A DNA stretch of 64,000 nucleotides from Pseudomonas sp. StFLB209 (lineage in GTDB: Bacteria > Pseudomonadota > Gammaproteobacteria > Pseudomonadales > Pseudomonadaceae). Of the stretch, positions 26,163-35,910 are shown piece after piece (position 1 is the stretch's first letter; each line of letters opens with the position of its first letter). The position numbers were made by a program, and so were the translations under genes. The stretch lies in the NCBI RefSeq assembly GCF_000829415.1, contig NZ_AP014637.1, positions 4,729,001-4,793,000 on the forward strand, in the 5' to 3' direction. The notes under the pieces were generated by a model, which saw nothing but the letters and a program-made list of their open reading frames with translations, was not told the origin of the DNA and did no database searches.

Positions 26163-28775
26163 TCAAACATCCAGTGCGTGCACATTTTGCCCTTCGATTG
26201 CCTGAAGCAGCGCTGCCAAGGGCATCGGCCGGTTCAGCAAATAACCTTGAGCTTCGTCACAGGTCAAGTCCTGCAAGTGTTGCAGTTGCTGCCCGGTTTC
26301 CACACCTTCAGCGGTGATCGTCAAGGATAGCGCACGTCCCAGATCAATGATTGCCCGCACAATGGCACGTCCTTGGGCGCTGTGCTCGATTTCGCTGATG
26401 AAACTGCGGTCGATCTTCAGGGTGTCAAACGGCAGGTCCTTGAGGTAGCTCAGCGACGAGTAACCGGTGCCAAAGTCATCCATCGCCAGTCTGACCCCCA
26501 GGTGCTTGAGCGCCGTCATCAATTCCAGGCAGGAGGGCGCGTCCTCGATCACCACCCGCTCGGTCAGCTCCAGTTCCAGCCGGTGCGGTGGCAGCCCGGT
26601 GGCCGCCAGTACCGAGCGAATGCGTTCGACCAGGCCGCCGAGGCGAAACTCGATGGCAGAAATATTCACCGAGACCAGAACGTCGTCACCCCATTGCATC
26701 GCATCGCTACAGGCCCTGCGCAACACCCAGTCACTGAGCGCTACGATCAGGCCGTTCTCTTCGGCCAGGCTGATGAACTGATCCGGCATGCACAGCCCAA
26801 GCTGCGGGTGTTCCCAGCGGATCAGTGCCTCGGCACCGCAGATCCGCCCGCTGCTCACCGCATGACGGGGTTGATAGCGCAGGGTGAACTGGCCGTGCCT
26901 GAGGGCGATATGCAGGTCTCTTTCCAGTTCGCGGCGCTGCTGCATACGCTCGGTCATCTGTGGCTCATAGAAGCGCCAGGTGTTACGCCCATTGTGCTTG
27001 GCCTGATAGAGCGCCAGGTCAGAAAAACGCAGCAGATCATCCGGCTCAATGCCGTCTGTGGGGGCACAGGCGATGCCGATGCTCAAACCGATCGTGATCT
27101 CCTGACCATTGAGTATAAAAGGCTGGCAGATGCTGGCGATCAGCGTCAGGCACAGCTGTTCCACCGCGTGTCGACTGGCCAGTGCCGGGGCCACCATGAT
27201 GAATTCGTCACCGCCCTGGCGGGCCAGCAAGGCGCCTTGTGGCAGGCAGCGCGCCAGACGCCGGGCCACCTCGCGCAACACGCTGTCGCCACCGCTGTGG
27301 CCGTACAGGTCATTAACCGGCTTGAAGTGATCCAGGTCGAGGCTGAGCAGGGTCAGCGGCATGCCCTGGTGAGGCAGTTGCTGCAACTGCGCTTCAAGAA
27401 ATTCCCGCAACTGGCTGCGATTGGCCAGTCCGGTCAGGGCGTCGTGCCATGACAGTTGGCGCAGCCGTTGTTCAACGGCCACTTCCCGGGTGATGTCCGA
27501 GGCGCTGCCCTGATAACCGACTATCTGCCCGTCGTGCAGGATCGGCTTGACAGCAATCAGGCTGGTCAGGGTTTGCCCGTCGGGGGCTTGATGGGTGCAA
27601 CGGATCACCGAGCGGGTCACGCTGGCGTGCTGAGCGTGGATCCATTGGTCGAGCCGTTGCTCGGGGCAGTCGAGCATTTCATCCAGACGGCGGCCCAGCC
27701 AGTCTTGCGCCGCCTGCCCGGTGACGGCGGTGAAGCGTTCGGACAGGTAAGTGATGCGCAGGTCCGACGCGGTTTCCCAGAACCAGTCCGATGCGGCCTC
27801 GGCCACATTGCGAAAGCGCGCTTCGCTGCTGGCCAGGGCGCTGCGGCTGGCGCTGATCATGGCGTACTGCTGGTCCATCAGTTGCGCGTTGTTCAGCGCT
27901 CGCCGACTGATGCCGCGACTGACAAGCAACAGCGCGCCAAGCAACAGCAGCAAAATCGGCAACAGCACCCGCAGCAAGCGATGACCGGGCCGCTCTGGAT
28001 CCCAGCGCAACAGCAACTGCGGGTCGATCTGCAATTGCGGCTGGCGGGTCGCATCTTGATGGTCGAGCGGTATGCGTAAATGAGCGATTTCGTAGCTGTT
28101 GCCCAGATGCTTGAGCTTTTGCGGACTCAAACGGTACGCCAGCACCAGCACTGACTGTACACCGGCCAGGCGTTGCACTGCCGGGTCGGTGCCAGGGGTC
28201 AGGCGGGCGGCGCTGAAAAACACCGGTTGACCCTGCACATTGAGGATCCGGGTGGCGACGTGTTCCTCGTCTTCGCTGTTGCGCGCATCCTCTATCAGGC
28301 TGGCCGGAAAACTGCCGAGCCAGCTCTGTAGCGTGGTGTCGCTCAGGTTACCCTGGTCCAGGGCGTAGGTTGTCTGGTTTTGCCCATTGATCACGAAAAC
28401 CCCTTCGAAGTGAAAGGTCTTGAACAGTGAAGCCCCCAGATTATCCCGGTCATAGGCCCACTCTGTGTCGTGTTGCAGGTGCAGGGCGCGATAGGCCTCA
28501 CCCCAAAAGGCGTAGTCGCGTGTGGTGGTGATCAGTTGCTGGTGGGTTGCTCGCCAGAGTTTGTCCACCAGCCGTTGGCTGTGGTTGCTGGCATCGCGAT
28601 TCAATTGCAGGGCAATCAGCAGCAGGGCGGCGACCATTACCAGTGAAATCACCGCCAGTAGACCCAGCAAGGCAGACAGGGTGCGCCTGGCAAGCCAGAC
28701 ATTGCGTGGGTCGGACTCAGGTGTTCTGGGTGCTGGGGGCATCGGGGCTGACTCCATCACACGACTACTGATCAT
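26163..28775 (-). CDS. Membrane GGDEF-EAL cyclic-di-GMP signalling protein with PAS domain
   Basis: An 870-residue sensor. Two membrane helices (about 30-55 and 268-288) bracket a periplasmic domain resembling CHASE4. A PAS domain ('RFRNVAEAASDWFWETAS') follows, then GGDEF with an intact catalytic motif ('ARQGGDEFIMV', 'DLDHFKPVNDLYGHSGGD') and EAL with 'GAEALIRWEHPQLG' and 'ELELTERV', so both diguanylate cyclase and phosphodiesterase activities are possible. A periplasmic signal and a PAS ligand would set the c-di-GMP level. The first ATG (28775) has no obvious ribosome site; ATG 28757 is an alternative. It is divergent from polB. Confidence 0.93.
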   Translation of the reverse strand: MISSRVMESAPMPPAPRTPESDPRNVWLARRTLSALLGLLAVISLVMVAALLLIALQLNRDASNHSQRLVDKLWRATHQQLITTTRDYAFWGEAYRALHLQHDTEWAYDRDNLGASLFKTFHFEGVFVINGQNQTTYALDQGNLSDTTLQSWLGSFPASLIEDARNSEDEEHVATRILNVQGQPVFFSAARLTPGTDPAVQRLAGVQSVLVLAYRLSPQKLKHLGNSYEIAHLRIPLDHQDATRQPQLQIDPQLLLRWDPERPGHRLLRVLLPILLLLLGALLLVSRGISRRALNNAQLMDQQYAMISASRSALASSEARFRNVAEAASDWFWETASDLRITYLSERFTAVTGQAAQDWLGRRLDEMLDCPEQRLDQWIHAQHASVTRSVIRCTHQAPDGQTLTSLIAVKPILHDGQIVGYQGSASDITREVAVEQRLRQLSWHDALTGLANRSQLREFLEAQLQQLPHQGMPLTLLSLDLDHFKPVNDLYGHSGGDSVLREVARRLARCLPQGALLARQGGDEFIMVAPALASRHAVEQLCLTLIASICQPFILNGQEITIGLSIGIACAPTDGIEPDDLLRFSDLALYQAKHNGRNTWRFYEPQMTERMQQRRELERDLHIALRHGQFTLRYQPRHAVSSGRICGAEALIRWEHPQLGLCMPDQFISLAEENGLIVALSDWVLRRACSDAMQWGDDVLVSVNISAIEFRLGGLVERIRSVLAATGLPPHRLELELTERVVIEDAPSCLELMTALKHLGVRLAMDDFGTGYSSLSYLKDLPFDTLKIDRSFISEIEHSAQGRAIVRAIIDLGRALSLTITAEGVETGQQLQHLQDLTCDEAQGYLLNRPMPLAALLQAIEGQNVHALDV

Positions 28776-28854
28776 TTATAGACCCGGCAACGCGACCCTG
28801 CGCGGGTGGACCGCGTAGAATGCCTGCGGTTTGCAGATGGGTGAGGCGAGAACG

Positions 28855-31215
28855 TTGGATTTACAGCGGGGTTTCATACTCAGTCGGCACTGGCGCGACA
28901 CGCCGGCGGGCGTTGAAGTCGAGTTGTGGCTGGCGACCGAGCACGGGCCGCAACACATTCGCCTGCCTGCCCAGCCGGCAGTGGCCTTCATGCCGGCTGT
29001 CCAGCGTGAACGCGCAGAGGCCTTGCTGCGCGGCGAGCAGGGTGTGCAACTGCGCGAGCTGGAGCTGCGCGACTTTCGTCATCGGCCGGTGTTGGGTATT
29101 TACTGCAATCAGTATTGGCAGTTGCTGAACATCGAAAGGACCCTGCGCAAGGGTAACCTGGATGTCTATGAAGCTGACATCCGGCCGCCGGACCGGTACC
29201 TGATGGAGCGTTTCATCACCGCGCCAGTGCTGTTTGGCGGTACACCGCAGGCCGACGCAACGCTGATTGAGGCGTATATCCGACCGGACCCGGACTACCG
29301 GCCAGCACTAAGGCTGGCCTCGCTGGACATCGAAACCACTGAGCACGGCGAGCTTTACTGCATCGGGCTTGAAGGCTGCGGCCAGCGTCAGGTGTACATG
29401 CTCGGGCCGGCCAATGGCGACGCCAGTGGCGTGGATTTCAACTTGCAGTACTGCGCCAGCCGCGCCGAGCTGCTGCAGGCCCTGAACCACTGGATGGCGA
29501 AGCACGACCCGGACGCGATCATCGGCTGGAATCTGGTGCAGTTTGACCTGCGGGTGCTGCAAGAACACTCCAAACGCTTGGGCATCCCGCTGTTGTTGGG
29601 CCGTGGCGGCCAGCCGCTGGGCTGGCGTGAGCACGGCAGCCGTCAGCATTTTTTTGCTGAAGCCGCCGGCCGGCTGATCATCGATGGCATCGAAGCGCTG
29701 CGCTCGGCGACCTGGAGTTTTCCGTCATTCAGCCTGGAATCTGTCGCCCAGACCTTGCTCGGTGAGGGTAAGGCCATCGACACGCCGTACCAGCGCATGG
29801 ACGAGATCAACCGCCTGTTTGCCGAGGATAAGTCGGCGCTGGCGCGCTATAACCTCAAGGACTGTGAGCTGGTCACGCGGATCTTCGCCAAGACCCAATT
29901 GCTCACCTTCCTGCTGGAGCGCGCCACGGTAACGGGCCTGTCGGCCGATCGCAGCGGCGGTTCGGTCGCAGCGTTCTATCACCTGTACATCCCGCTGATG
30001 CACCGCACCGGCTTCGTCGCGCCGAATCTGGGCGAGCGCATGCCCGAGGCCAGCCCCGGCGGTTTTGTGATGGACTCGCAGCCGGGCCTGTATGAGTCGG
30101 TGCTGGTGCTCGATTACAAGAGCCTGTACCCCTCGATCATCCGGACCTTTCTGATCGACCCGGTCGGTCTGATCGAGGGGCTGCGTGAGCCGGATGATGA
30201 GCGCTCGGTCGCAGGCTTTCGTGGCGCGCGCTTTTCCCGCACCCGGCACAGCCTGCCGAGTATTGTCGAGCGGGTCTGGCAAGGCCGCGAACAGGCCAAG
30301 CGTGACGGCAACGCGCCGCTTTCCCAGGCCCTGAAGATCATCATGAATGCGTTTTACGGTGTGCTGGGCTCCAGTGGCTGCCGGTTCTTCGACACCCGCC
30401 TGGCTTCATCGATCACCCTGCGCGGCCATGAAATCATGCAGAAGACCCGTGAGCTGATCGAGGCGCGTGGCTATCAGGTGATCTACGGCGATACCGATTC
30501 AACCTTTGTCTGGCTTGGCAAACCGCACGCCGAACCTGACGCGGCAGCCATCGGGCGGGGCCTGGTCGAGGAGGTCAACCAATGGTGGCAGAGTCATTTG
30601 CAAGCGCAGTACGGGCTGTCCAGTGCTCTGGAGTTGCAATACGAGATCCACTATTCGCGCTTTCTGATGCCGACCATTCGCGGTGCGCAAGAGGGTAGCA
30701 AGAAGCGCTACGCCGGGCTTGTCACGCGCAGCGATGGCCGCGAAGAAATGGTCTACAAGGGGCTGGAGTCGGTACGCACCGACTGGTCGCCGCTGGCCCG
30801 GGAATTTCAGCAGCAACTTTATCTGCTGATTTTCCAGCGCCAGCCTTATCAGGCGTTTGTCCGTGAATATGTGCGCCGGACCCTGGCCGGTGAACAGGAT
30901 GAGTTGCTGGTGTATCGCAAGCGTCTGCGCCGCCGACTCGACGACTACGAGCGCAATGTCCCGCCGCATGTGCGTGCTGCGCGTCTGGCCGACAACTGCA
31001 ACCAGCGTCTGGGGCGACCGCTGCAATACCAGCGTGGCGGCTGGATCAGTTACGTGATCTCCACCAATGGCCCTGAACCCCTTGAAGCCCGCCAGGCGCC
31101 CATCGATTACGATCACTACGTCACCCGCCAGCTTCAACCGATTGCCGACGCGATCCTGCCGTTCGTGAATGATGAGTTCGCCACGCTGATTGGTGGGCAA
31201 CTGGACCTGTTCTAG
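28855..31215 (+). CDS. polB: DNA polymerase II (family B, with proofreading exonuclease)
   Basis: A family B polymerase of about 786 residues. The DnaQ-type exonuclease has '[14 protein letters not shown]' (about residue 158) and '[13 protein letters not shown]'; polymerase motifs are '[15 protein letters not shown]' (about 419), '[18 protein letters not shown]' and '[14 protein letters not shown]' (about 544), all intact. In E. coli Pol II is SOS-induced and restarts stalled forks. TTG 28855 is preferred (GAGG 8 bp before, and the E. coli protein begins at the matching position 'GFIL.RHWRDTP'); ATG 28837 without a ribosome site is an alternative. It is divergent from the GGDEF-EAL gene by 60-80 bp. 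Confidence 0.95.
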   Translation: MDLQRGFILSRHWRDTPAGVEVELWLATEHGPQHIRLPAQPAVAFMPAVQRERAEALLRGEQGVQLRELELRDFRHRPVLGIYCNQYWQLLNIERTLRKGNLDVYEADIRPPDRYLMERFITAPVLFGGTPQADATLIEAYIRPDPDYRPALRLASLDIETTEHGELYCIGLEGCGQRQVYMLGPANGDASGVDFNLQYCASRAELLQALNHWMAKHDPDAIIGWNLVQFDLRVLQEHSKRLGIPLLLGRGGQPLGWREHGSRQHFFAEAAGRLIIDGIEALRSATWSFPSFSLESVAQTLLGEGKAIDTPYQRMDEINRLFAEDKSALARYNLKDCELVTRIFAKTQLLTFLLERATVTGLSADRSGGSVAAFYHLYIPLMHRTGFVAPNLGERMPEASPGGFVMDSQPGLYESVLVLDYKSLYPSIIRTFLIDPVGLIEGLREPDDERSVAGFRGARFSRTRHSLPSIVERVWQGREQAKRDGNAPLSQALKIIMNAFYGVLGSSGCRFFDTRLASSITLRGHEIMQKTRELIEARGYQVIYGDTDSTFVWLGKPHAEPDAAAIGRGLVEEVNQWWQSHLQAQYGLSSALELQYEIHYSRFLMPTIRGAQEGSKKRYAGLVTRSDGREEMVYKGLESVRTDWSPLAREFQQQLYLLIFQRQPYQAFVREYVRRTLAGEQDELLVYRKRLRRRLDDYERNVPPHVRAARLADNCNQRLGRPLQYQRGGWISYVISTNGPEPLEARQAPIDYDHYVTRQLQPIADAILPFVNDEFATLIGGQLDLF

Positions 31216-31402
31216 CGGCAAGACTGTTCAATTAGGTGCTAAAAATCTCTGCGGGAGCAGCCGGCCGGCGCTCTGGTTGCTCGTGAAGAGGCCGGTGAAG
31301 TCACAGCATCTGCTGCGAGTTTGCCGCCGTCTTCGCGAGCAAGCTCCCCACCGGGGACATAAAGCACTTAACTGAACAGTATTGGTTCTAGCAACAATCC
31401 TG

Positions 31403-31450
31403 TAGGAGCGACTTTAGTCGCGAAAATCGCGAAAATCGCGAAAGTCGCGC
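31403..31450. repeat. REP half-unit with a degenerate GCGAAAATC tandem
   Basis: GTAGGAGCGACTTTAGTCGCGA at 31402-31423 is a Pseudomonas REP core (one unit, not an inverted pair). It continues as about three 9-bp repeats (GCGAAAATC, GCGAAAATC, GCGAAAGTC) that run into the sirtuin gene. The REP provides that gene's stop codon. The 31216-31402 gap holds only REP-like fragments. Confidence 0.75.
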
Positions 31451-32274
31451 AAGCCAGGAGGCTCTGCCAGGCGCACAACCAACTGCGGCAATAGCTCTTC
31501 ACACGGATCATCGAATTTCGCCGTCAACAGCTCATCGGCGCGGGTAATGCCTTGATTGATGGCCAGGATCGGCTTGCCTTGCTCAGCCATGGCTTTGCAC
31601 AGCCGAAAGGCCGACCAGGCCATCAGTGACGAGCCGACCACCAGCACGCCTGCAGCTTCAGTGGCCAGGGCCGTGGCGTCAGCGGCGGTCTGGCGGGCGA
31701 CATTCTCGCCAAAGAACACCACATCCGGCTTCAGCCGCACGCCTTCACAGTGCGCGCAGGAGGGGACCTGAAAACCGCCGATGCGGGCCTCATCAAGCAA
31801 CGTGTCGCCGTCCGGTGCCTGCATGGCCTCGACCTGCTGCATGTGCGGGTTATCGGCTTGCATCTGCGTCTGGATAAGCGCCCGATCGTACTGCGCCTGG
31901 CAATCGAGGCAGCGCACCCGGTGCAGGCTGCCGTGCAATTCAATGGCTGCACTGCCAGCGCGCTGGTGCAGGCCATCGACGTTCTGGGTAATCAGGCCGC
32001 TGATTCGTCCTGCGCTTTGCAGCTCGGCCAAGGCCAGATGCGCGGCGTTGGGTTGTGCCTGGAGGATTCTCGGCCAACCGAGCATGGCCCTGGCCCAGTA
32101 ACGCTGACGCGCCGCCGGGTCGACAATGAACGTCTGATACATCATCGGCTGGCTGCCACGGCGCACACCTTGGCGGTCCCGATAATCCGGAATACCGGAG
32201 GCGGTGCTGATGCCGGCGCCGGTAATCACCAGCAGCGGGCGTTGCAGATACTCATAAAGCCTATCGAGGGACAT
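31414..32274 (-). CDS. Sir2-family NAD-dependent protein deacylase (sirtuin), REP-extended C terminus
   Basis: A 286-residue sirtuin. NAD-binding motifs are 'VITGAGISTASGIPDYRD' and 'ITQNVDGLHQRAG' with the catalytic His in 'ELHGSLH'. The structural zinc site is 'CLDC...CAHC', and 'VLVVGSSLMAWSAFRL' follows. It removes acyl groups from lysines, releasing nicotinamide and O-acyl-ADP-ribose. The last 13 residues are a tandem 'RDFRDFRDFRD' encoded by a REP-derived repeat that also supplies the stop codon, so the normal C-terminal end has probably been replaced. It is divergent from the PhzF gene by 99 bp. Confidence 0.92.
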   Translation of the reverse strand: MSLDRLYEYLQRPLLVITGAGISTASGIPDYRDRQGVRRGSQPMMYQTFIVDPAARQRYWARAMLGWPRILQAQPNAAHLALAELQSAGRISGLITQNVDGLHQRAGSAAIELHGSLHRVRCLDCQAQYDRALIQTQMQADNPHMQQVEAMQAPDGDTLLDEARIGGFQVPSCAHCEGVRLKPDVVFFGENVARQTAADATALATEAAGVLVVGSSLMAWSAFRLCKAMAEQGKPILAINQGITRADELLTAKFDDPCEELLPQLVVRLAEPPGLRDFRDFRDFRD

Positions 32275-32373
32275 ACCGAACTCCAGACAACGTCATCTAC
32301 CCAGTCTAATGATTATTGTGCTTTACCTCGGTTCAATCGCTATGCCACCCTCGCCAGCTTTAGTTTGGAAAGG

Positions 32374-33225
32374 ATGCCCAGCGTGCGCCGCCACCCATTT
32401 CAGCAACTCGACGTATTCACTGACCAACCCCTGCAAGGCAACCCGCTGGCGGTAGTGCTGGAGGCCGATGATTTGGATGAGCAGCGCATGGCCGCGCTGG
32501 CCAACTGGACCAACCTCAGCGAAACCGCATTCCTGCTGCAACCCACTGATCCGCGGGCGGACTATCGGGTGCGGATCTTCACCACCCTCAAGGAATTGCC
32601 GTTTGCCGGGCACCCGACGCTGGGCGCCTGCCATGCCTGGCTGCAGAGCGGCGGGGTGGCCAAAGGCAGGGAAATCATTCAACAGTGCGGTATCGGCCTG
32701 GTGCGCATTCGCCGTGACGGCGAGCTTCTGGCCTTTACGGCGCCGCCACTGTTGCGCGCCGGGCCGCTGGGACCGGCACTGCTGGAGCAGCTGATTGCCG
32801 CGCTGGGGCTTACGGATGATCAAGTGCTGGATGCTCGCTGGGTCGACAACGGCGCGGGCTGGGTTGCACTGCGACTGGCCAGCCGCGAGCAGGTGCTGGC
32901 GGTTACTCCGGACTTTTCCCGGATCCTCGGCATGGCCGTGGGTGTTTTTGCCGCATGGCAGGCCGAAAGCGCTGAAGGCCCGGCCAGCTTTGAAGTCCGC
33001 GCCTTTGTCGGCGGCGACGGCATGCCGGAAGATCCGGTCACCGGCAGCCTGAATGCAGGCATTGCCCGCTGGTTACTGGAGGAAGGGCTGGCACCTGATC
33101 GTTACCTGGTCAGCCAGGGCACAGCCCTGGGCCGCAATGGCCGGGTGCATGTGCAACGTATTGGTGAAGATATCTGGGTCGGCGGTGCCTGTGTGACCTG
33201 TATCGAGGGCCAGATCAGCCTTTAA
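32374..33225 (+). CDS. PhzF-family isomerase
   Basis: A 283-residue member of the PhzF/diaminopimelate-epimerase fold. It has the N-terminal 'QLDVFTDQPLQGNPLAVVL' start with the conserved Gln-Gly-Asn-Pro, 'TNLSETAFLL' with the catalytic Glu, 'LPFAGHPTLGACHAW', and 'EDPVTGSLNAGIARWLLE'. PhzF enzymes isomerise trans-2,3-dihydro-3-hydroxyanthranilate in phenazine synthesis, but most homologues outside phz clusters, like this one, have unknown substrates. ATG 32374 sits right after GGAAAGG. The stop overlaps that of the next gene, on the opposite strand. Confidence 0.88.
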   Translation: MPSVRRHPFQQLDVFTDQPLQGNPLAVVLEADDLDEQRMAALANWTNLSETAFLLQPTDPRADYRVRIFTTLKELPFAGHPTLGACHAWLQSGGVAKGREIIQQCGIGLVRIRRDGELLAFTAPPLLRAGPLGPALLEQLIAALGLTDDQVLDARWVDNGAGWVALRLASREQVLAVTPDFSRILGMAVGVFAAWQAESAEGPASFEVRAFVGGDGMPEDPVTGSLNAGIARWLLEEGLAPDRYLVSQGTALGRNGRVHVQRIGEDIWVGGACVTCIEGQISL

Positions 33226-34061
33226 TTTGCCGGCCGGATTCTTTTGCCGGGCAGGGCGGCAACGCTGCTGGCCTGGCCGTCGCGTTGCTTGCCGGTGCGG
33301 GCCTGGCTAATCAGCTCCGGAATCAGCGGGCCTTCGGGCAGGTTCTTCCAGAACCGCGCGGGCAGATGGCCCTGCATGACCTTGGGGTTGAGCCGCGCCG
33401 GGTTGAAGATGTTCTGGTAATAGGTCAGCCACAGCGCACCTTCAGGGTCTTGCGGTTGGCGTGCCAGCGCTCGCCAGGCATCAGGGCACTGACGATGGTG
33501 GATCAGACGACTGGCGTCGTAGAACACCGCATCCTTGGGCGTTGCAATCAGCCAGCGGTGGCGGCCCATGCGGCCGATAAAATGCGTGCTGGCACTGGCC
33601 AGGATATCGTGGGCCGGCTCATGCCAGGCGATGTAGTCCGGCGCGTTGTCGTCTGGCCATGAGGTGCCTGACGGCACGGCGACGAACCGCAGGAAGGCAT
33701 GCAGGTGATGGGCTTCGCGACTGACCTGCTTGAGCCGGCGCTGCAGTTCGCTACCCAGTTGATCGCCGGCCAGCATGGCGCTGCGATCGCCATGGCTGAC
33801 CCGCCATAACACTTCATACAACAGGCTCCAGCGCTGCTCGCCGCAATATTGCGAGGCGGCGCGCAGTTGCTCCAGCAGCGCCAGCGGCACCCGAGCCTGG
33901 AACGGGCCAAGGCCGTCTGGCAACGCTTCGTCGCTGCCGAACAGGTCCGCTTCTCGCTCGCCTTGCCAACTGACCCGGCTCGGATCGATGCCGTGGCTGA
34001 GCAGCCAGCGGGCCTGTTGCCGCCAGACCTCGAACAGGTCGTCGCACTCCAGGCAAATCAC
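33222..34061 (-). CDS. TIGR03915-family putative DNA metabolism protein
   Basis: A 279-residue protein matching the TIGR03915 family, whose genes are nearly always beside a TIGR03916 radical SAM protein. Recognisable parts are 'SWQGEREADLFGSDEA', 'EVLWRVSHGDRSAML', 'QLGSELQRRLKQVSREAHHLHAFLRF' (in part) and 'HWLIATPKDAVFYD'-like sequence. The biochemical role is unknown; the pair is predicted to act in DNA repair. Its ATG overlaps the radical SAM stop by 4 bp, so the two are translationally coupled and share the LexA-box promoter. Confidence 0.85.
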   Translation of the reverse strand: MICLECDDLFEVWRQQARWLLSHGIDPSRVSWQGEREADLFGSDEALPDGLGPFQARVPLALLEQLRAASQYCGEQRWSLLYEVLWRVSHGDRSAMLAGDQLGSELQRRLKQVSREAHHLHAFLRFVAVPSGTSWPDDNAPDYIAWHEPAHDILASASTHFIGRMGRHRWLIATPKDAVFYDASRLIHHRQCPDAWRALARQPQDPEGALWLTYYQNIFNPARLNPKVMQGHLPARFWKNLPEGPLIPELISQARTGKQRDGQASSVAALPGKRIRPAN

Positions 34062-35278
34062 GCCCAGAGCCCCAACTGTTGCGGTTGCGGACGGTCACGC
34101 AACTGCTGGTGCAGGCGCTCGCTGGGCGTTTCGGCCTGGGACGGCCGGTAATCGCTGGTGATGATGAACGGCCGGGCCTTGGCCAGCACACAGCGCATCC
34201 GCGCCAGGTCTTCATAGCGGATACGGCGCAACCGGCGCAGTTCGACCAGCCGCTGAGCGGTGCGCAGGCCAATGCCCGGGATGCGCGCGATCAGGCTGGG
34301 CTCGGCGCGGTTCAGGTCCAGCGGAAACACCTCCCGGTTATTCAAGGCCCAGGCCAGCTTGGGGTCGATGTCCAGCGCCAGATCCCCCGGCCCGTTGAGC
34401 AGCTCATTGGCCTTGAAGCCATAACCGCGTAATAGAAAGTCGGCCTGATACAGCCGATGTTCTCGCAGCAGAGGCGGGGCGGCCAACGGTACGCTGCTTG
34501 GGCTGTTGGGAATCGGGCTGAACGCCGAGTAGTAAACCCGCCGCAGTTTGTAATGGCTGTACATGGACTGGGCGCTGCGCAGGATGGTGCTGTCGTCGGT
34601 GCTGTCGGCGCCGACGATCATCTGAGTGCTTTGCCCGGCAGGGGCGAAGCGAGGCGCCCGTGGCTCGCCCTGAACGTTCTGCTCGGCGCTGTGGATGGTG
34701 TGCATGGCCCGGCGAATCGAGCTGACGTTTTTCTCCGGGGCGAGGATTTGCAGGCTGCTGTCGGTCGGCAGCTCGATATTGACGCTGAGGCGATCGGCAT
34801 ATTGACCGGCCAGCGCAATCAATGCCGGGTCGGCGTCCGGGATGGTCTTGAGGTGAATGTAGCCGCGGAACTCGTGTTTCTCGCGCAGCAGGCGGGCGAC
34901 CTCGACCAGTTGCTCCATGGTGTAATCCGAAGAGCGGATGATCCCTGAGCTGAGAAACAGCCCGCTGACACAATTACGACGGTAGAAGTCCAGGGTCAGG
35001 CGCACCACTTCTTCGGGGCTGAAGCGCGCGCGCGGTACATCGCTGGAGCGGCGATTGACGCAATACTGGCAGTCGTACAGGCAGAAGTTGGTGAGCAATA
35101 CCTTGAGCAGCGAAACGCAGCGGCCGTCGGGGGTATAGCTGTGGCAGATGCCCATGCCATTGGTCGAACCCAGTCCGGCCTTGCCGGCCGAACTGCGTTT
35201 GGGCGCGCCGCTGCTGGCGCAGGAGGCATCGTATTTGGCGGCGTCGGCCAGAATGCTCAGCTTTTCAATCAACTGCAT
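34058..35278 (-). CDS. Putative DNA modification/repair radical SAM protein (TIGR03916 family)
   Basis: A 406-residue radical SAM protein with 'CLYDCQYC' cluster motif near residue 67 and an unusual N terminus ('LADAAKYDASCASSG') seen in this family. Near the C terminus is a helix-hairpin-helix ('IARIPGIGLRTAQRLVELRRL') that should bind DNA. The reaction is unknown, but lesion repair or base modification is the family's proposed role. A perfect LexA box lies 15 bp before the start, giving direct evidence for SOS control. It overlaps the TIGR03915 partner gene by 4 bp. Confidence 0.9.
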   Translation of the reverse strand: MQLIEKLSILADAAKYDASCASSGAPKRSSAGKAGLGSTNGMGICHSYTPDGRCVSLLKVLLTNFCLYDCQYCVNRRSSDVPRARFSPEEVVRLTLDFYRRNCVSGLFLSSGIIRSSDYTMEQLVEVARLLREKHEFRGYIHLKTIPDADPALIALAGQYADRLSVNIELPTDSSLQILAPEKNVSSIRRAMHTIHSAEQNVQGEPRAPRFAPAGQSTQMIVGADSTDDSTILRSAQSMYSHYKLRRVYYSAFSPIPNSPSSVPLAAPPLLREHRLYQADFLLRGYGFKANELLNGPGDLALDIDPKLAWALNNREVFPLDLNRAEPSLIARIPGIGLRTAQRLVELRRLRRIRYEDLARMRCVLAKARPFIITSDYRPSQAETPSERLHQQLRDRPQPQQLGLWA

Positions 35279-35292
35279 GAAAAAACCCGATA

Positions 35293-35308
35293 CTGTTTTT
35301 ACATACAG
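35293..35308. promoter_or_regulatory. LexA (SOS) box, also the stem of a terminator-like hairpin
   Basis: CTGTTTTTACATACAG fits the SOS consensus CTG-N10-CAG (CTGT-N8-ACAG) exactly. It lies within a larger palindrome (CCCGATACTGT...ACAGTATCGGG), followed on the minus strand by TTTTTT, 15 bp before the radical SAM gene start. A -35-like TTGAGC with 17-bp spacing to TACTGT precedes it on the minus strand. The same hairpin could also terminate transcripts from the 35360 gene. Confidence 0.85.
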
Positions 35309-35359
35309 TATCGGGCTTCGCCCTGAGGCTCAAGTGCCGCTGGTAAGGCCGGTGCAGGA

Positions 35360-35704
35360 TCAGTGCTGCTGGTAGGCCGTCGCGTAACGCCGGTTGATGC
35401 TCACGCAATCGGCATAGACCTTGAGTGATTTACGGTATTCATTGCCGGAATTGGCCGACGACGCGGATTCTTCTGTCTGTCCTTCCCAGAACGGGCTGAA
35501 GTCGCTCTCGGCGCTGCCTTCGGTCTTGATGGTCTCGATGAACTCATCGAGGGTGAACCACTGCGGCTGGCCATTGCTGTAGCTCATGATCCGGCTGTCC
35601 GGGTGCATGGCGCGGCGCAACAGCGCCTCATCGGCGAAGACCATGCCTGCAACATAGTTACCGACGGCCTGTTCGATGTAATCGTCTTCTGGCGGAGTCA
35701 TCAT
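35360..35704 (-). CDS. NTF2-like (nuclear transport factor 2 family) protein, atypical C-terminal half
   Basis: A 114-residue protein whose first half fits the lumazine-binding/NTF2-like family ('IEQAVGNYVAGMVFADEALL', 'AMHPDSRIM', 'WFTLDEFIETIK'). The expected beta-sheet strands of the second half are not recognisable; instead there is a Ser/Glu-rich link ('WEGQTEESASSANSG') and a tail rich in Tyr/Arg. Either a fusion or heavy divergence is possible, though I see no frameshift. It is upstream of the radical SAM gene on the same strand but separated by the terminator-like hairpin. Confidence 0.6.
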   Translation of the reverse strand: MMTPPEDDYIEQAVGNYVAGMVFADEALLRRAMHPDSRIMSYSNGQPQWFTLDEFIETIKTEGSAESDFSPFWEGQTEESASSANSGNEYRKSLKVYADCVSINRRYATAYQQH

Positions 35705-35860
35705 GTTTTAGTCCTTTAAGGTGCAGAGCATTGCTGAAATGGGTAAGAAATTGATGTCGCACGCGACCAGTCAAGCTTAGTCGGCCTGTCTCGATTGACA
35801 GGGCTGTGCGACAAATGGCCCCAATCGGGAAAAATTCCGATTGGCGGAAGGGTTCGAGTT

Positions 35861-35880
35861 AAATAGAATTATTCTCATTT
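35861..35880. promoter_or_regulatory. Probable Fur box for the fecI-like gene
   Basis: AAATAGAATTATTCTCATTT, about 31-50 bp before the sigma-factor start, carries the AATTATTCTCATT half seen in Pseudomonas Fur sites. It would make the sigma/anti-sigma pair iron-repressed. Confidence 0.65.
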
Positions 35881-35910
35881 CTTGAGTCGAACCCAAAGAG
35901 TGCTCCGCGC

